Shown: positions 44,975 to 53,417 of the stretch, piece after piece
Layout: each line of letters begins with the position of its first letter
Numbering within the stretch: the first letter of the stretch is position 1
Made by a program: the position numbers and the translations under genes
The notes under the pieces: generated by a model
Databases searched by the model: none
What the model saw: only the letters and a program-made list of their open reading frames with translations
What the model was told of the DNA's origin: nothing
Source: Planctomycetes bacterium syqfu
GTDB taxonomy: Bacteria; Planctomycetota; Phycisphaerae; Phycisphaerales; Phycisphaeraceae
Direction: 5' to 3'
Assembly (NCBI GenBank): GCA_020974905.1
Contig: CP087563.1
Span: forward strand, 5,208,001 to 5,272,000
DNA length: 64,000 nucleotides

Positions 44975-46654
44975 TCACAGATCCAATCCGTCATCCGACT
45001 TCTCGGGATAGGGGGGCGTTTCCAGCATGAACTTGACCTGCTCGTCGGAGAGTTGATAGACCAGCATGGTTTTGTTGATCACCGAATCAGGCTCACGCAC
45101 GCGCAGGTGCGCACAGATTCGTGCGAGTCTCAAACGCAGCCACATCCATTGTTCGTGAGACAGTTCGGGTAAGCCATGCGCATGATGTCCGCTGTGGCTT
45201 TCAGGCATTTTCAAGAGTCCAGCTGCAAAGTAGTCTCGCAGTCGCTGATAATCCTGCTCCATCTGCACGGTCCAATCCCGTGGCAGAATCGCAGGTGTCG
45301 CGCCGGAGATGTAATTGCTGCTGATGACATAGCGACCGCCGGTTAACGCGGTGTCGGACCACTGGAATAGACTTTTTGTAACCGTATTGGGGTCGGCTTC
45401 TGCCAGGGGGCCGAAACTTGCTAAAAAGTCCGCGTCTTTAGCAGCCGCATGGTGATCCTGCCCCCAGTCCAGATTGTCGACCGCCAGATGCGGGTAGATG
45501 GCATCATGCTGACGGGCGGCCTGATTGGTGAACGTGAGAAAATGCTGCGGGAATAGCAATGTTTGGAGCATGAGCACGGTTACCCCCAGCAGGCACATGA
45601 TCCGCGCGTGATGTCGCTTGGGTTTGATTGCCATCAAGCTATCCGGTTTAAGTCGCATCGCTGAGCCAGCAAGAACGAACATTGCAGGATACATCGGCAA
45701 AAGCATCCGCAAACCGATCGGCTCTTGGACGCGTGTTGCGATATACAGCGTGCAAAGCACAATGCAGATCATCGGCCAGGCGCGTTGGGCATCGCGTCGC
45801 CGTTCACCTTTACGCAGCATCCATGTGACTTGGGCAATCATCAACGTCACCAGAATCACCACCGGCGTCTTGATCAGAAAACTGTAGAGATAAAAACCGG
45901 AGGGGTGTTTGTCGAAGGTTTGGCCGTTGAGATACCAGCTTCCTGCCCAGAGTTCTGAGGGTTGGGGTTTATTGGCCATCGCCCATTGCATGACACCGAT
46001 GAGGACCAGCATCATGATCGGCCAGATGCCCGCAGGTGTGTCGGACTTGGTGGCGCGGGCTGCCGTTTTCCAGGTCCATGCCCCCAGTGCCATGAGAATA
46101 AACGCGTTGGCCAGATCAGGTGTCGCAAGACTGCTGTGCGCCAGGATTGTCGGCGAATAACAGTACAAGGCCAGTGACAGTAAACCACCTTGCTCACCCC
46201 AGAGTTTGCGACTGACTGCAAAGACGGTGACCGCCAGCAGGACACTTAATAGCAAGGTGGTATACCGTGCTGCATACAGCGGCGAGTCGGATGCGGTGAA
46301 CATGCCGGTGTGAACCCATTGGCGTGCAGCGTTGTCCATTTGCTGGGCGATGGGTGTTTGGTCATCGGTTGCAGTGGGTCGGTGATCGATCGGTGCGCTG
46401 AGCAGTTGCAGTCCGACGACATAGTCATAGGGATGTGGGTGTCGCCCCAGTCCGTCACCGTGCCCCAACAGGGCTTCACTGCCACGGATCAGGTGGTGGA
46501 TCTCCGTGCCGACGGGTGAGAGTGATTTGATTTGTGATATGACGAGATAGACATGTCCTGCCAGCAACAGCATGGCGAGGCCGACAACCCACAGCGGGAC
46601 TTTCGGTTTCGTGGAAGCAACCGTTTTTAAATCGTTGGCCTGAGTCTCGTTCAT
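44975..46654 (-). CDS. multi-spanning membrane protein, GT39-like (dolichyl-phosphate-mannose-protein mannosyltransferase superfamily)
   Basis: The 559-residue protein has about nine to eleven predicted membrane helices (from PLWVVGLAMLLLAGHVYLVI onwards), with a long first periplasmic loop and a soluble C-terminal region of about 150 residues. SDSPLYAARYTTLLLSVLLAVTVFAVSRKLWG, GLLSLALYCYSPTILAHSSLATPDLANAFILMAL and the Asp/Glu-poor first loop with HPHPYD are in the style of PMT/GT39 and ArnT-like glycosyltransferases that use lipid-linked sugars. The typical Asp-Glu pair of GT39 is not clear in loop 1, so activity and acceptor are uncertain. It is monocistronic. Confidence 0.65.
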   Translation of the reverse strand: MNETQANDLKTVASTKPKVPLWVVGLAMLLLAGHVYLVISQIKSLSPVGTEIHHLIRGSEALLGHGDGLGRHPHPYDYVVGLQLLSAPIDHRPTATDDQTPIAQQMDNAARQWVHTGMFTASDSPLYAARYTTLLLSVLLAVTVFAVSRKLWGEQGGLLSLALYCYSPTILAHSSLATPDLANAFILMALGAWTWKTAARATKSDTPAGIWPIMMLVLIGVMQWAMANKPQPSELWAGSWYLNGQTFDKHPSGFYLYSFLIKTPVVILVTLMIAQVTWMLRKGERRRDAQRAWPMICIVLCTLYIATRVQEPIGLRMLLPMYPAMFVLAGSAMRLKPDSLMAIKPKRHHARIMCLLGVTVLMLQTLLFPQHFLTFTNQAARQHDAIYPHLAVDNLDWGQDHHAAAKDADFLASFGPLAEADPNTVTKSLFQWSDTALTGGRYVISSNYISGATPAILPRDWTVQMEQDYQRLRDYFAAGLLKMPESHSGHHAHGLPELSHEQWMWLRLRLARICAHLRVREPDSVINKTMLVYQLSDEQVKFMLETPPYPEKSDDGLDL

Positions 46655-46861
46655 GTGTCAGTGCATTGTAGTCATTGCGTTTGAATCGGGGGATGGTTGA
46701 GGGGCTGCAAAGTTCACATGCCGATTGTGGTCATGTTTTGGAATCGACTCAAGATTGCCGATCTTCCGATAAAATCCTCGTTACAGTCCAAAGGGTTGGC
46801 ATAACCGGTACTTGTGTCCGTCAGCGTCATCTGTCTATCGGCAGTGGGTCGCCGGGCGGAC

Positions 46862-46889
46862 TTGGCAGATAAAAAAAAGTCAGTATACT
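46862..46889 (+). promoter_or_regulatory. sigma-70-like promoter of the tRNA gene
   Basis: TTGGCA (46862-46867) and TATACT (46884-46889) are 16 bases apart, about 30 bases upstream of the tRNA. Confidence 0.65.
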
Positions 46890-46919
46890 GTGTCGTTCCA
46901 TTGCAAATGGATGCCAACC

Positions 46920-47005
46920 GCGGCCGTGGCGGAATTGGCAGACGCGCTAGACTAAGGATCTAGTGGGAGTAAAATCCCGTGGAGGTTCGATCCCTCTCGG
47001 CCGCA
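46920..47005 (+). tRNA. tRNA-Leu (anticodon AAG)
   Basis: The acceptor GCGGCCG pairs with CGGCCGC. The anticodon stem CTAGA/TCTAG closes the loop CTAAGGA, so U33 is followed by anticodon AAG and G37, decoding CUU (and, with inosine, CUC). A class II long variable arm (GGGAGTAAAATCCC) and the T arm GGAGG-TTCGATC-CCTCT are present. CCA is not encoded. A GAG anticodon would be normal in bacteria. Confidence 0.95.
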
Positions 47006-47018
47006 CTTAAAAAATAAG

Positions 47019-47053
47019 ACGCTTGACTGTATAATGCGGTCGAGCGTTTTTTT
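47019..47053 (+). terminator. rho-independent terminator after tRNA-Leu
   Basis: ACGCTTGAC pairs with GTCGAGCGT (one G-U pair), followed by six or seven T. Confidence 0.85.
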
Positions 47054-47122
47054 ATGTACTGACGCAGGACAACGAGAATATATCCCTGAGCGTGGCGGTA
47101 CTTGCACGCTCAAAAGGAAGGC

Positions 47123-47716
47123 ATGACCATGCAGGTTCATTGGCACGTGAAACCCGCAGAGGCGCGTGACCGTGATGAGTTGATCCAATTGTGGAAACAG
47201 TTCATGTGTGAGGAGCATGAACAGGACATGGCCATGGCACAAACGCCGGCTGATGACACCACGGATCAATGGGTGACCCGACTGGAAGGGCAAATCCAGC
47301 AGGGCAAGGTCACGGTGATTGGCAATGACGAGCAGCTTGTCGGATTCATTGGCATGATCGATAGCGATGATGCTTCATGGGTGCCGACGTCCGTTGCCTA
47401 CATTGTCGATATTTACATGTTGCCTCATGCTCGGAGTTTTCTGGCATTCAAACAACTCATCGAAGGCTTTACGCAACAGGTCAAACCACGTTACACGCAG
47501 GTCTGGACCAACATCGCTGCGCACAAGCATCGTGTGGGGGCATTACTTTCCCGACTGGGTTTCACCGGATTGCAAGACTTTGAAGTGCCCGGCATGAAGG
47601 ATCAATGCTATCTCTGCAAGACGATCCGCGAGAACGATCCACGCACAGGTGTCCCCGCCGGGTTGGCTGGCTTTTTCGACAGCATTCCTGAACCCTGCCC
47701 CATGATGCAGGAGTAG
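47123..47716 (+). CDS. GNAT-family N-acetyltransferase
   Basis: The 197-residue protein starts HWHVKPAEARDRDELIQLWKQF, the usual N-terminal strand-helix of GNAT enzymes, then VIGNDEQLVGFIGMIDSDD and YIVDIYMLPHARSFLAFKQLIEGFTQ (acetyl-CoA binding region, residues about 92-122) and the RVGALLSRLGFTGL strand near the C-terminus. The pyrophosphate-loop motif is degenerate (ARSFLAF rather than RGxG), so cofactor binding may be altered. The ATG at 47123 follows AAAAGGAAGGC. The substrate is unknown. It is monocistronic. Confidence 0.7.
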   Translation: MTMQVHWHVKPAEARDRDELIQLWKQFMCEEHEQDMAMAQTPADDTTDQWVTRLEGQIQQGKVTVIGNDEQLVGFIGMIDSDDASWVPTSVAYIVDIYMLPHARSFLAFKQLIEGFTQQVKPRYTQVWTNIAAHKHRVGALLSRLGFTGLQDFEVPGMKDQCYLCKTIRENDPRTGVPAGLAGFFDSIPEPCPMMQE

Positions 47717-47760
47717 TACGCAGCTCGCACGTATCTTGAAGTGGTATCGCATGCATCATC

Positions 47761-47840
47761 AAAAGCCGTGTCGCTCCCGCGGCACGGGTTGCCTTGGTTG
47801 TGTGTCACAGTTGCCCGTGCCCCGGGAGGGACAAGGCTTT
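47761..47840. repeat. paired-hairpin repeat, family A copy 3
   Basis: AAAAGCCGTGTCGCTCCCGCGGCACGG... faces CCGTGCCCCGGGAGGGACAAGGCTTT, with the GGGTTGCC boundary as in copy 1. Confidence 0.85.
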
Positions 47841-47889
47841 GCCTGTTGACGCACGTGTGTTTCTTACAACCCTAATCTCACGTTGAAGA

Positions 47890-47937
47890 CCCGGTCAGGA
47901 TGACCGGGCTATATATAGCCGAGCCATCTTGGCTCGG
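47890..47937. repeat. double-hairpin repeat, family D copy 1
   Basis: Two perfect 8-base hairpins (CCCGGTCA/TGACCGGG and CCGAGCCA/TGGCTCGG, loops of three) are joined by CTATATATAG. Copy 2 lies inverted at 61339. Confidence 0.88.
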
Positions 47938-48000
47938 TTGCCTTGGAGTATTGCACTTCAAACCAGCGTCAACAAATCACAAAATAAATCATCCAAACAA

Positions 48001-48034
48001 ACAACGCCCTGCAAGATCACTTACAGGGCGTTGT
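48001..48034 (-). terminator. rho-independent terminator of the sulfatase gene
   Basis: ACAACGCCCTG pairs with CAGGGCGTTGT. On the minus strand TTGTTTG follows. It lies 39 bases after the stop of the second sulfatase gene. This and two repeats make up the 356-base gap. Confidence 0.8.
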
Positions 48035-48072
48035 TTGTTTTATTCAATTGTCATCTGGTTCACTACGCTAAA

Positions 48073-49566
48073 TTACAGCGTGGCCAGGTAGTCAGCATAC
48101 TTCTCGCTCAACGCCTTGGCACCATCTTCACGGCCGGTCTTCTTCAGACGCTCGATGTAGTTGACGAGCACCTTCGGACCCTGGTTGTGATGCGTGTGAT
48201 GCGGGCCGCCTTCGCGGATGACCGTCCACAGCGGGTCGACCGAGTCGTTGCTCTGCTTGGCCATCTTCTGCATCTGCTTGTCATGCCAACCCATCAGGCG
48301 GTAAGCACCTTCCTTGCAGAGTTCAGGATGATCAGCAGCAAGGTTCGTGGTTTCGTGTGGATCGTTTTCAAGGTCAAAGAGCATTTCATCATCAAAGAGA
48401 TGGAACCCGTCATGATAGGTGCGGATGTACAACCACTTGCCCCAACGTGCAGAACGCTGACAGACGTGACAGCACTGGCTGATGACGATGTCTTCGTGGC
48501 CGTCGGGCGTGCCGTCCTTGACGGTGGCAGCGTAGCTCTTGCCATCCCAGATGTCGGGCTTTTCAGCACCGATCATGTCCATGACGGTGGGGGCCCAGTC
48601 GACGTTGTAATGCAGTTCGTTGTCGACTTTGCCTTGCGCGCCACCGGGCCACTTGACGATCATCGGGATGTGACAGGTCGCGTGATCCGCCGTGCCGTGT
48701 TCGCCGTAGATGCCCAGGTCGCCCTGGTTTTCACCGTGGTCCGCGGAGATGATGATCACGGTGTCTTCGTAGACGCCATCGGCTTTGAGTTTTTCGACCA
48801 TCCACTTGATCTTGTCATCCACGTAACGGATAGCAACGTCGTAACCGTCGATCCACTGCTTCAGTGAATCCATGTCGGTGATACGATTGGGCGTGCGGGG
48901 CCACTTCTCGACATCGCTGTCGTTATACATGCCTAGATCCGAAGCCGAGTGCGGGCCGGTTTTCTTGATGTGCTTGGCAAGGAGGTCTTCGGTGAGCCAA
49001 TCGGCAATGGGTTGGTTTTCAAACGGGTTGGGATAATCCATCGGTGCGCGGTAAGGCGTGTGGATGTCCCAGAAGTTGATGTGCATGTACCAGTTGTCTT
49101 CTGACGCGTGGTCGTTGAACCACTTTTCAATCACAGGCTGGACGACTTCAGCAGACTCCGAACCACCACCGCCGGTGTTGTGAATTTCGTTGAAGCCTGC
49201 ATAGAACTGCCAGGCTGCGTGACGCTGACCAAACGGTGAGATCATCGCGGTGTGGTAGCCGGCTTTTTGAAGCTGACGGGCAAAACCCTTTTCATCAAAG
49301 TGATCACGGAAGCCGCGATCTTTGCCCTGGATTTTCGGTTGGGCAGCACTGCCACCGTGTCCCACGACACCGGTGTGGATACCAAAGCGGCCGGAGTAAA
49401 ACGCGGTACGCGATGGCAGACACGGCGCGTCAGGCGTGTACACGTTGGTACAACGCAGACCTTCGGCAGCGATCTGGTCAATGGTCGGGCTGGTGTTTCG
49501 GTGATACCCATAGCAACTCAAATGGCTGGGGTTTAAGGCATCAAGGTCAAGATAAAGAATTCGCAT
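48073..49566 (-). CDS. type I (FGly) sulfatase
   Basis: The 497-residue protein starts MRILYLDLDALNPSHLSCYGYHR, with metal-ligand Asp residues, and carries the canonical formylglycine motif CLPSRTAFYSGR with Cys near residue 49 (C-x-P-S-R). IIISADHGENQGDLG supplies further metal ligands. No signal peptide is seen, so maturation in the cytoplasm or a non-classical route is likely; the substrate (sulfated polysaccharide or other sulfate ester) is unknown. The ATG at 49566 follows GAAGGAAGACAATC. An IclR regulator gene lies 36 bases upstream on the same strand, so the two are likely an operon. Confidence 0.9.
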   Translation of the reverse strand: MRILYLDLDALNPSHLSCYGYHRNTSPTIDQIAAEGLRCTNVYTPDAPCLPSRTAFYSGRFGIHTGVVGHGGSAAQPKIQGKDRGFRDHFDEKGFARQLQKAGYHTAMISPFGQRHAAWQFYAGFNEIHNTGGGGSESAEVVQPVIEKWFNDHASEDNWYMHINFWDIHTPYRAPMDYPNPFENQPIADWLTEDLLAKHIKKTGPHSASDLGMYNDSDVEKWPRTPNRITDMDSLKQWIDGYDVAIRYVDDKIKWMVEKLKADGVYEDTVIIISADHGENQGDLGIYGEHGTADHATCHIPMIVKWPGGAQGKVDNELHYNVDWAPTVMDMIGAEKPDIWDGKSYAATVKDGTPDGHEDIVISQCCHVCQRSARWGKWLYIRTYHDGFHLFDDEMLFDLENDPHETTNLAADHPELCKEGAYRLMGWHDKQMQKMAKQSNDSVDPLWTVIREGGPHHTHHNQGPKVLVNYIERLKKTGREDGAKALSEKYADYLATL

Positions 49567-49602
49567 GATTGTCTTCCTTCGTGAACAAAGCAAAAGTCTT
49601 GG

Positions 49603-50394
49603 TTAAGGGCTAACAGGATTCGACTGACCACTGAGAATCACACCCGCGTCAGTCATGGCTTGAATGATTTGAGAATTGGGATTGGGGTTGGCTGGATGCA
49701 CCACCTGGGCGATGGACAAAATCCCCCAAAGCGATTGGTTATTGTGCTCCGAGAACACCGGTACGCTGTATCGCCTCACCCCATTGGGATTGATCGTCAG
49801 GTCAAACGCATAGCCTTGCTGTGCGGTCTCTTTGATCAGTTGATTGACCACGCTGCGTTTGATCGGCTGGGCTTTGCAGTGTTCGTCCCATTGCCAAAGT
49901 CCCTTGCGCGGCGCCTTGGCAGGATCACCAATGTAAGCACGATAAACCAAGCTCAGCGATTCGATCTCCGTCAGGTCTCGGTAATGGCCGATACGGGCGG
50001 TGGCTACCACGGTGACTTCGTCGGGTTCGACGCGTTCGATCATGGTCAGACCGCTGGGGAAGTGACGGTAGAGTTCACAGGTGTGGCCGAATGTCTGACT
50101 GATGCTACTCATCACTTCCCGGGCGCGATGGATCAACGTCATGCCCGTCTCTTCGCGGCGGTATAGCGTGATCCTGGCTGAGTACCGTTTGGTCAACTCA
50201 TCACGTTCCACGGCACCGCAGTCCACCAAAGCCGTCAGCAACCTCAGGACCGATGTCTTGGGATAACCTGTTTCATGGACAAGTGCTTCGAGTGTCGAAG
50301 CGCCTTTACTGGTCAATGCCGCAAGGATCGCAAGCCCGCGCGTCAGTGCCGGCGCCGGATCAGGTTGAATGGGCGTGGGGGACCAATGTTCCAT
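49603..50394 (-). CDS. IclR-family transcriptional regulator
   Basis: The 263-residue protein has the IclR winged helix-turn-helix (residues about 15-75: ALTRGLAILAALTSKGASTLEALVHETGYPKTSVLRLLTALVDCGAVERD) and a C-terminal ligand-binding domain with the YAFDLTINPNGVRRYSVPVFSEHNN segment. The family usually represses a neighbouring catabolic gene and is released by a small metabolite. Here it lies directly upstream of a sulfatase gene and probably controls it and itself. TTCCATATGTGGAA overlaps its own start codon, an operator candidate for autoregulation. Confidence 0.85.
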   Translation of the reverse strand: MEHWSPTPIQPDPAPALTRGLAILAALTSKGASTLEALVHETGYPKTSVLRLLTALVDCGAVERDELTKRYSARITLYRREETGMTLIHRAREVMSSISQTFGHTCELYRHFPSGLTMIERVEPDEVTVVATARIGHYRDLTEIESLSLVYRAYIGDPAKAPRKGLWQWDEHCKAQPIKRSVVNQLIKETAQQGYAFDLTINPNGVRRYSVPVFSEHNNQSLWGILSIAQVVHPANPNPNSQIIQAMTDAGVILSGQSNPVSP

Positions 50395-50421
50395 ATGTGG
50401 AATATAGTTCTAAAAATGGAA
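50389..50421. promoter_or_regulatory. candidate IclR operators
   Basis: TTCCA-TATG-TGGAA (50389-50402) is a perfect palindrome over the iclR-type start codon. A second site TTC-N8-GAA lies at 50408-50421. The close spacing and position suggest binding by the product of this gene. Confidence 0.45.
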
Positions 50422-50605
50422 TAGTCAAGTGGAAATGCAATTTCGGATTTTGAATTTCGGATTTGTATGAACCTGTTGCGGTTTGCAATCCGAGAGAAAC
50501 CCCAAAACGAACCATTTCGCGTTTTGGTCCATGTCTGTTACAATGTATGGTTCGGCGTGCAGGGTGTACGCCGATTTTTATAACCTTCGTTTAAGGAACT
50601 TAAAC

Positions 50606-51634
50606 ATGTCTTCTGCCCCGAATGTCGCGATTGTCGGCGTCACTGGCGCTGTCGGTCAGGAGTTTCTGCGGGTCCTCGACCAGCGGAACTTTCCCATTGG
50701 TAACCTCAAACTGCTCGCATCCAAACGCAGTGCAGGCAAAACCATCGACTTCAAAGGCAAAACCTATACCGTTGAAGAACTGACCGAAGACTCCTTCGGT
50801 GATGTCGATCTGGCGCTGTTCTCTGCTGGTGGTTCGATCAGCAAGAAGTTCGGCCCGATTGCCTCCGAAGCTGGCGCAACCGTCGTCGACAACTCCTCGG
50901 CTTTCCGTATGGTTCCCGAGATTCCGCTGGTGGTTCCCGAAGTCAACCCCGAAGCCGTCAAGGGCATCGAACTGGGTAAGGGTGGCATCATTGCCAACCC
51001 CAACTGTTCGACGATCATCATGCTCGTCCCGGTCACCCCGATTCACCGTGCCGTCGGCGTGAAGCGCATGGTCGTCAGCACATACCAGGCTGCCTCCGGC
51101 GCCGGTGCCGCTGCCATGGCAGAACTCGAACAGCAGACCCGTGAAGTGCTCGAAGGCAAAGAGCCGACCTGCGACATCTTCCCGCGTCAGTATGCCTTTA
51201 ACATCTTCTCGCACAACGCCCCGATCACCGAAACGGGCTACAACGAAGAAGAAATGAAGATGGTCAAGGAAACGCACAAGATCTGGGGCAAGAACGATAT
51301 CCAGATCGCTGCCACCTGTGTCCGCGTGCCGGTCATGCGTGCCCATGCCGAGAGCATCAACCTTGAACTGGAAAATCCCATCGACGAGAAGGAAGTCAAG
51401 GAACTGCTTTCCAAAGCGCCGGGCGTGAGCATCATTGATGACCGTGCGGGCAACAACTTCCCGACCCCGCTGGAAGCTTCCAACAAGGACGACATCTTCG
51501 TCGGCCGCATCCGCAACGACATCTCCCGTAAGGGCACTGGTGTTTGCGGTATCGAACTGTTCGTCTGTGGTGACCAGGTCCGCAAGGGCGCTGCACTCAA
51601 CGCCGTTCAGATCGCGGAATTGCTGGTCAAGTAA
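50606..51634 (+). CDS. asd: aspartate-semialdehyde dehydrogenase
   Basis: The 342-residue protein begins with VAIVGVTGAVGQEFLRVL, the NADP-binding G-x-x-G-x-x-G, and has the catalytic Cys in NPNCSTIIMLVPV (near residue 132) with STYQAASGAGAAAM nearby. GRIRNDISRKGTGVCGIELFVCGDQVRKGAALNAVQIAELL is the usual C-terminus. It makes aspartate-semialdehyde for Lys, Thr, Met and diaminopimelate synthesis in the cytoplasm. The Met at 50606 follows AAGGAACTTAAAC. It is monocistronic, with a family C repeat and a terminator downstream. Confidence 0.96.
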   Translation: MSSAPNVAIVGVTGAVGQEFLRVLDQRNFPIGNLKLLASKRSAGKTIDFKGKTYTVEELTEDSFGDVDLALFSAGGSISKKFGPIASEAGATVVDNSSAFRMVPEIPLVVPEVNPEAVKGIELGKGGIIANPNCSTIIMLVPVTPIHRAVGVKRMVVSTYQAASGAGAAAMAELEQQTREVLEGKEPTCDIFPRQYAFNIFSHNAPITETGYNEEEMKMVKETHKIWGKNDIQIAATCVRVPVMRAHAESINLELENPIDEKEVKELLSKAPGVSIIDDRAGNNFPTPLEASNKDDIFVGRIRNDISRKGTGVCGIELFVCGDQVRKGAALNAVQIAELLVK

Positions 51635-51648
51635 TTTGCTTGACGATT

Positions 51649-51723
51649 GAGCACCGGATGTCAATCCGGTGCAGGTCCCAAGTGACACACAGGTAACTTG
51701 CACCAGATTCACATCTGGTGCTC
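51649..51723. repeat. paired-hairpin repeat, family C copy 2
   Basis: CACCGGAT-GTCA-ATCCGGTG and CACCAGAT-TCAC-ATCTGGTG are two perfect 8-base hairpins, flanked by GAGCACC and GGTGCTC. Confidence 0.92.
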
Positions 51724-51746
51724 CGTACAATTGAATATCACAATCA

Positions 51747-51788
51747 AACGCGAGGTTCGGAATATCCCGAACCTCGCGTTATTTTTTG
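51747..51788 (+). terminator. rho-independent terminator in the asd-hpt gap
   Basis: AACGCGAGGTTCGG pairs with CCGAACCTCGCGTT, followed by ATTTTTT. Confidence 0.92.
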
Positions 51789-51792
51789 CCTT

Positions 51793-51827
51793 GTCCCTAC
51801 TGCCTACTCCCTATTCCCTACTCCCTG
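51793..51827. repeat. phased CCCTACT-type repeat (family E copy 3)
   Basis: It is a tandem of CCCTAC/CCCTAT units at 7-8 base spacing, resembling the right arms of the family E fold-backs at 27387 and 34296, but here without a facing arm. Confidence 0.55.
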
Positions 51828-51846
51828 ATCTGTTACACTAACTCGC

Positions 51847-52410
51847 ATGCAGCAAGACATTGAGCGCATCCTCATTGACCGTCACACCATCGCCAATCGC
51901 GTGCGCGAGTTGGCTGAGCAGATCACGGCCGACTTCCACGAAAAAGATGAGTTGCCTGAGATCACCATCGTGCCGATTCTCACTGGCAGCTTTATATTCG
52001 TTGCTGATCTGATTCGTGATTTACCATTGCGTATGCAGATCCGTTTGATCTCGGTGAGTTCTTATCCGGGTAAAGCGACAACCGCGCAGGAAGCTCAAAT
52101 TGGCAGTGACCTTGACGACTTGCCCGCATCGCTAGCTGGTTCGCATGTGTTGCTCGTGGACGATATTCTCGATTCGGGGCAGACCATCAAATTGGTCTCT
52201 GAAATTCTGTCAGCAAAGAATCCAGCATCACTCAAAACGTGCGTGCTGCTTCGCAAGCAGCGCGAAGCCGCGATGCAGCAGCCGGTGGATTATGTTGCCT
52301 TCGATATTCCCGATGAGTTCGTGGTGGGCTATGGATTGGATTACGATGACTACTACCGGAACCTGCCGGACATCGTGGTGCTCAAGTCGGATGTGGTAGA
52401 TGATGCATAA
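51847..52410 (+). CDS. hpt: hypoxanthine phosphoribosyltransferase
   Basis: The 187-residue protein has the PRPP-binding motif VLLVDDILDSGQTIKLV (residues about 98-114) with LTGSFIFVADLIRDLPL upstream and the conserved VDYVAFDIPDEFVVGYGLDYDD near the C-terminus that binds the purine. It salvages hypoxanthine (and guanine) to IMP/GMP in the cytoplasm. Length is normal. The PH-domain gene follows after 16 bases, so the two may be co-transcribed. Confidence 0.95.
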   Translation: MQQDIERILIDRHTIANRVRELAEQITADFHEKDELPEITIVPILTGSFIFVADLIRDLPLRMQIRLISVSSYPGKATTAQEAQIGSDLDDLPASLAGSHVLLVDDILDSGQTIKLVSEILSAKNPASLKTCVLLRKQREAAMQQPVDYVAFDIPDEFVVGYGLDYDDYYRNLPDIVVLKSDVVDDA

Positions 52411-52426
52411 AAGGGTGAAGTGACGT

Positions 52427-52996
52427 ATGACATCGACCCAGCCCAATGATCAATCGCGCAATGCGGAGTTGGACCATGAGCAAGTGCATGGCCAACCTGA
52501 TGCGACGATCCTGCCTGCGGAGTTGCTCCAGCCAGGTGAGGTGATCATTCTGCTGCTCAAGCCGAGTCTGTGGTATCTGATCCTCGCGCCGTTGCGCACG
52601 TTAATCATGATCGTGCTCCTGAGTTTCGCGCTGTTTTACCTCTGTGATTACACCTCACTGCCTCTATCCAAGCATGACATTTTAATCGCAGGCGGCGGAC
52701 TCTTTGGGTTGCGTGTGTTCTGGCAATTCCTTAACTGGCTTAGCAGAATTTACGTCCTCACCGATCAACGTGTCATTCGCGTCAAAGGTGTTTTCCACGT
52801 TGAGATTTTTGAAGCACCACTCAAGAAACTGCAGAACACCCAGATGACCTTCCTCGTCCGCGAACGGTTGTTCGGTTTAGGCAGTATCCATTTCTACACC
52901 GCTGGGACGAACTTCCCCGAAGCCAGTTGGGAAATGATCAACCATCCGCTCGAAGCCCATCAGACGGTGATCAAAACGATGAACAAGTATCGGTGA
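52427..52996 (+). CDS. bacterial PH-domain (DUF304-type) membrane protein
   Basis: The 189-residue protein has a hydrophilic N-terminus, two membrane helices (LAPLRTLIMIVLLSFALFYLC and ILIAGGGLFGLRVFWQFLNWL) and then a bacterial PH domain (RIYVLTDQRVIRVKGVFHVEIFEAPLKKLQNTQM to FYTAGTN). Such proteins are membrane-linked with a cytoplasmic PH-like fold of unproven function. The start ATG at 52427 lies 16 bases after hpt. Length matches the family (about 170-200). Confidence 0.88.
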   Translation: MTSTQPNDQSRNAELDHEQVHGQPDATILPAELLQPGEVIILLLKPSLWYLILAPLRTLIMIVLLSFALFYLCDYTSLPLSKHDILIAGGGLFGLRVFWQFLNWLSRIYVLTDQRVIRVKGVFHVEIFEAPLKKLQNTQMTFLVRERLFGLGSIHFYTAGTNFPEASWEMINHPLEAHQTVIKTMNKYR

Positions 52997-53041
52997 TTGT
53001 CTCGAAGTTGTATCTTTCACAAACACGTTTTCAACGTGTCA

Positions 53042-53122
53042 GCGATGCGTCGCATCGCAGCTATTTATAGTGACAATCAACTTGACGATGTGCGTCTTTG
53101 TAGCTGCATTGTGACACGATGC
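53042..53122. repeat. paired-hairpin repeat, family G/H copy 1
   Basis: The perfect hairpin GCGATGCG-T-CGCATCGC, then AGCTATTTATAG, and a facing arm GTAGCTGCATTGTGACACGATGC. Confidence 0.75.
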
Positions 53123-53187
53123 TGTGTCGTCGGAGACGTCATTCGTGTGCGCGTAAGACAGATGTGATTCAATAACGCAAACGATCA

Positions 53188-53271
53188 GCGACACGTGGTG
53201 TCGCAGCTATTTTTGAACGTGTTAATCGACGGAGATAGCACACTTTCAATAGCTGCATCACCACGTGATGC
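53188..53271. repeat. paired-hairpin repeat, family G/H copy 2
   Basis: GCGACAC-GTG-GTGTCGC, then AGCTATT, faces AATAGCT and GCATCAC-CAC-GTGATGC. Both hairpins are perfect. With copy 1 it makes up most of the 421-base gap before mdh. Confidence 0.82.
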
Positions 53272-53353
53272 TGTTGTGTCGAAGACGCAAAACATTCGTC
53301 AAAGTATCCGTCAAAGTTGTTCCACGCTGTGTGATGTGGATTTGAATCGAAAT

Positions 53354-53390
53354 AAAAACAGACGCCTGTGCGAAACAGACGTCTGTTTTG
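53354..53390 (-). terminator. rho-independent terminator of mdh
   Basis: AAAACAGACG pairs with CGTCTGTTTT around a 15-base loop; on the minus strand a T-run follows, 28 bases after the mdh stop. Confidence 0.8.
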
Positions 53391-53417
53391 AATGTCGGTT
53401 TAACTGAGATGAATCAG

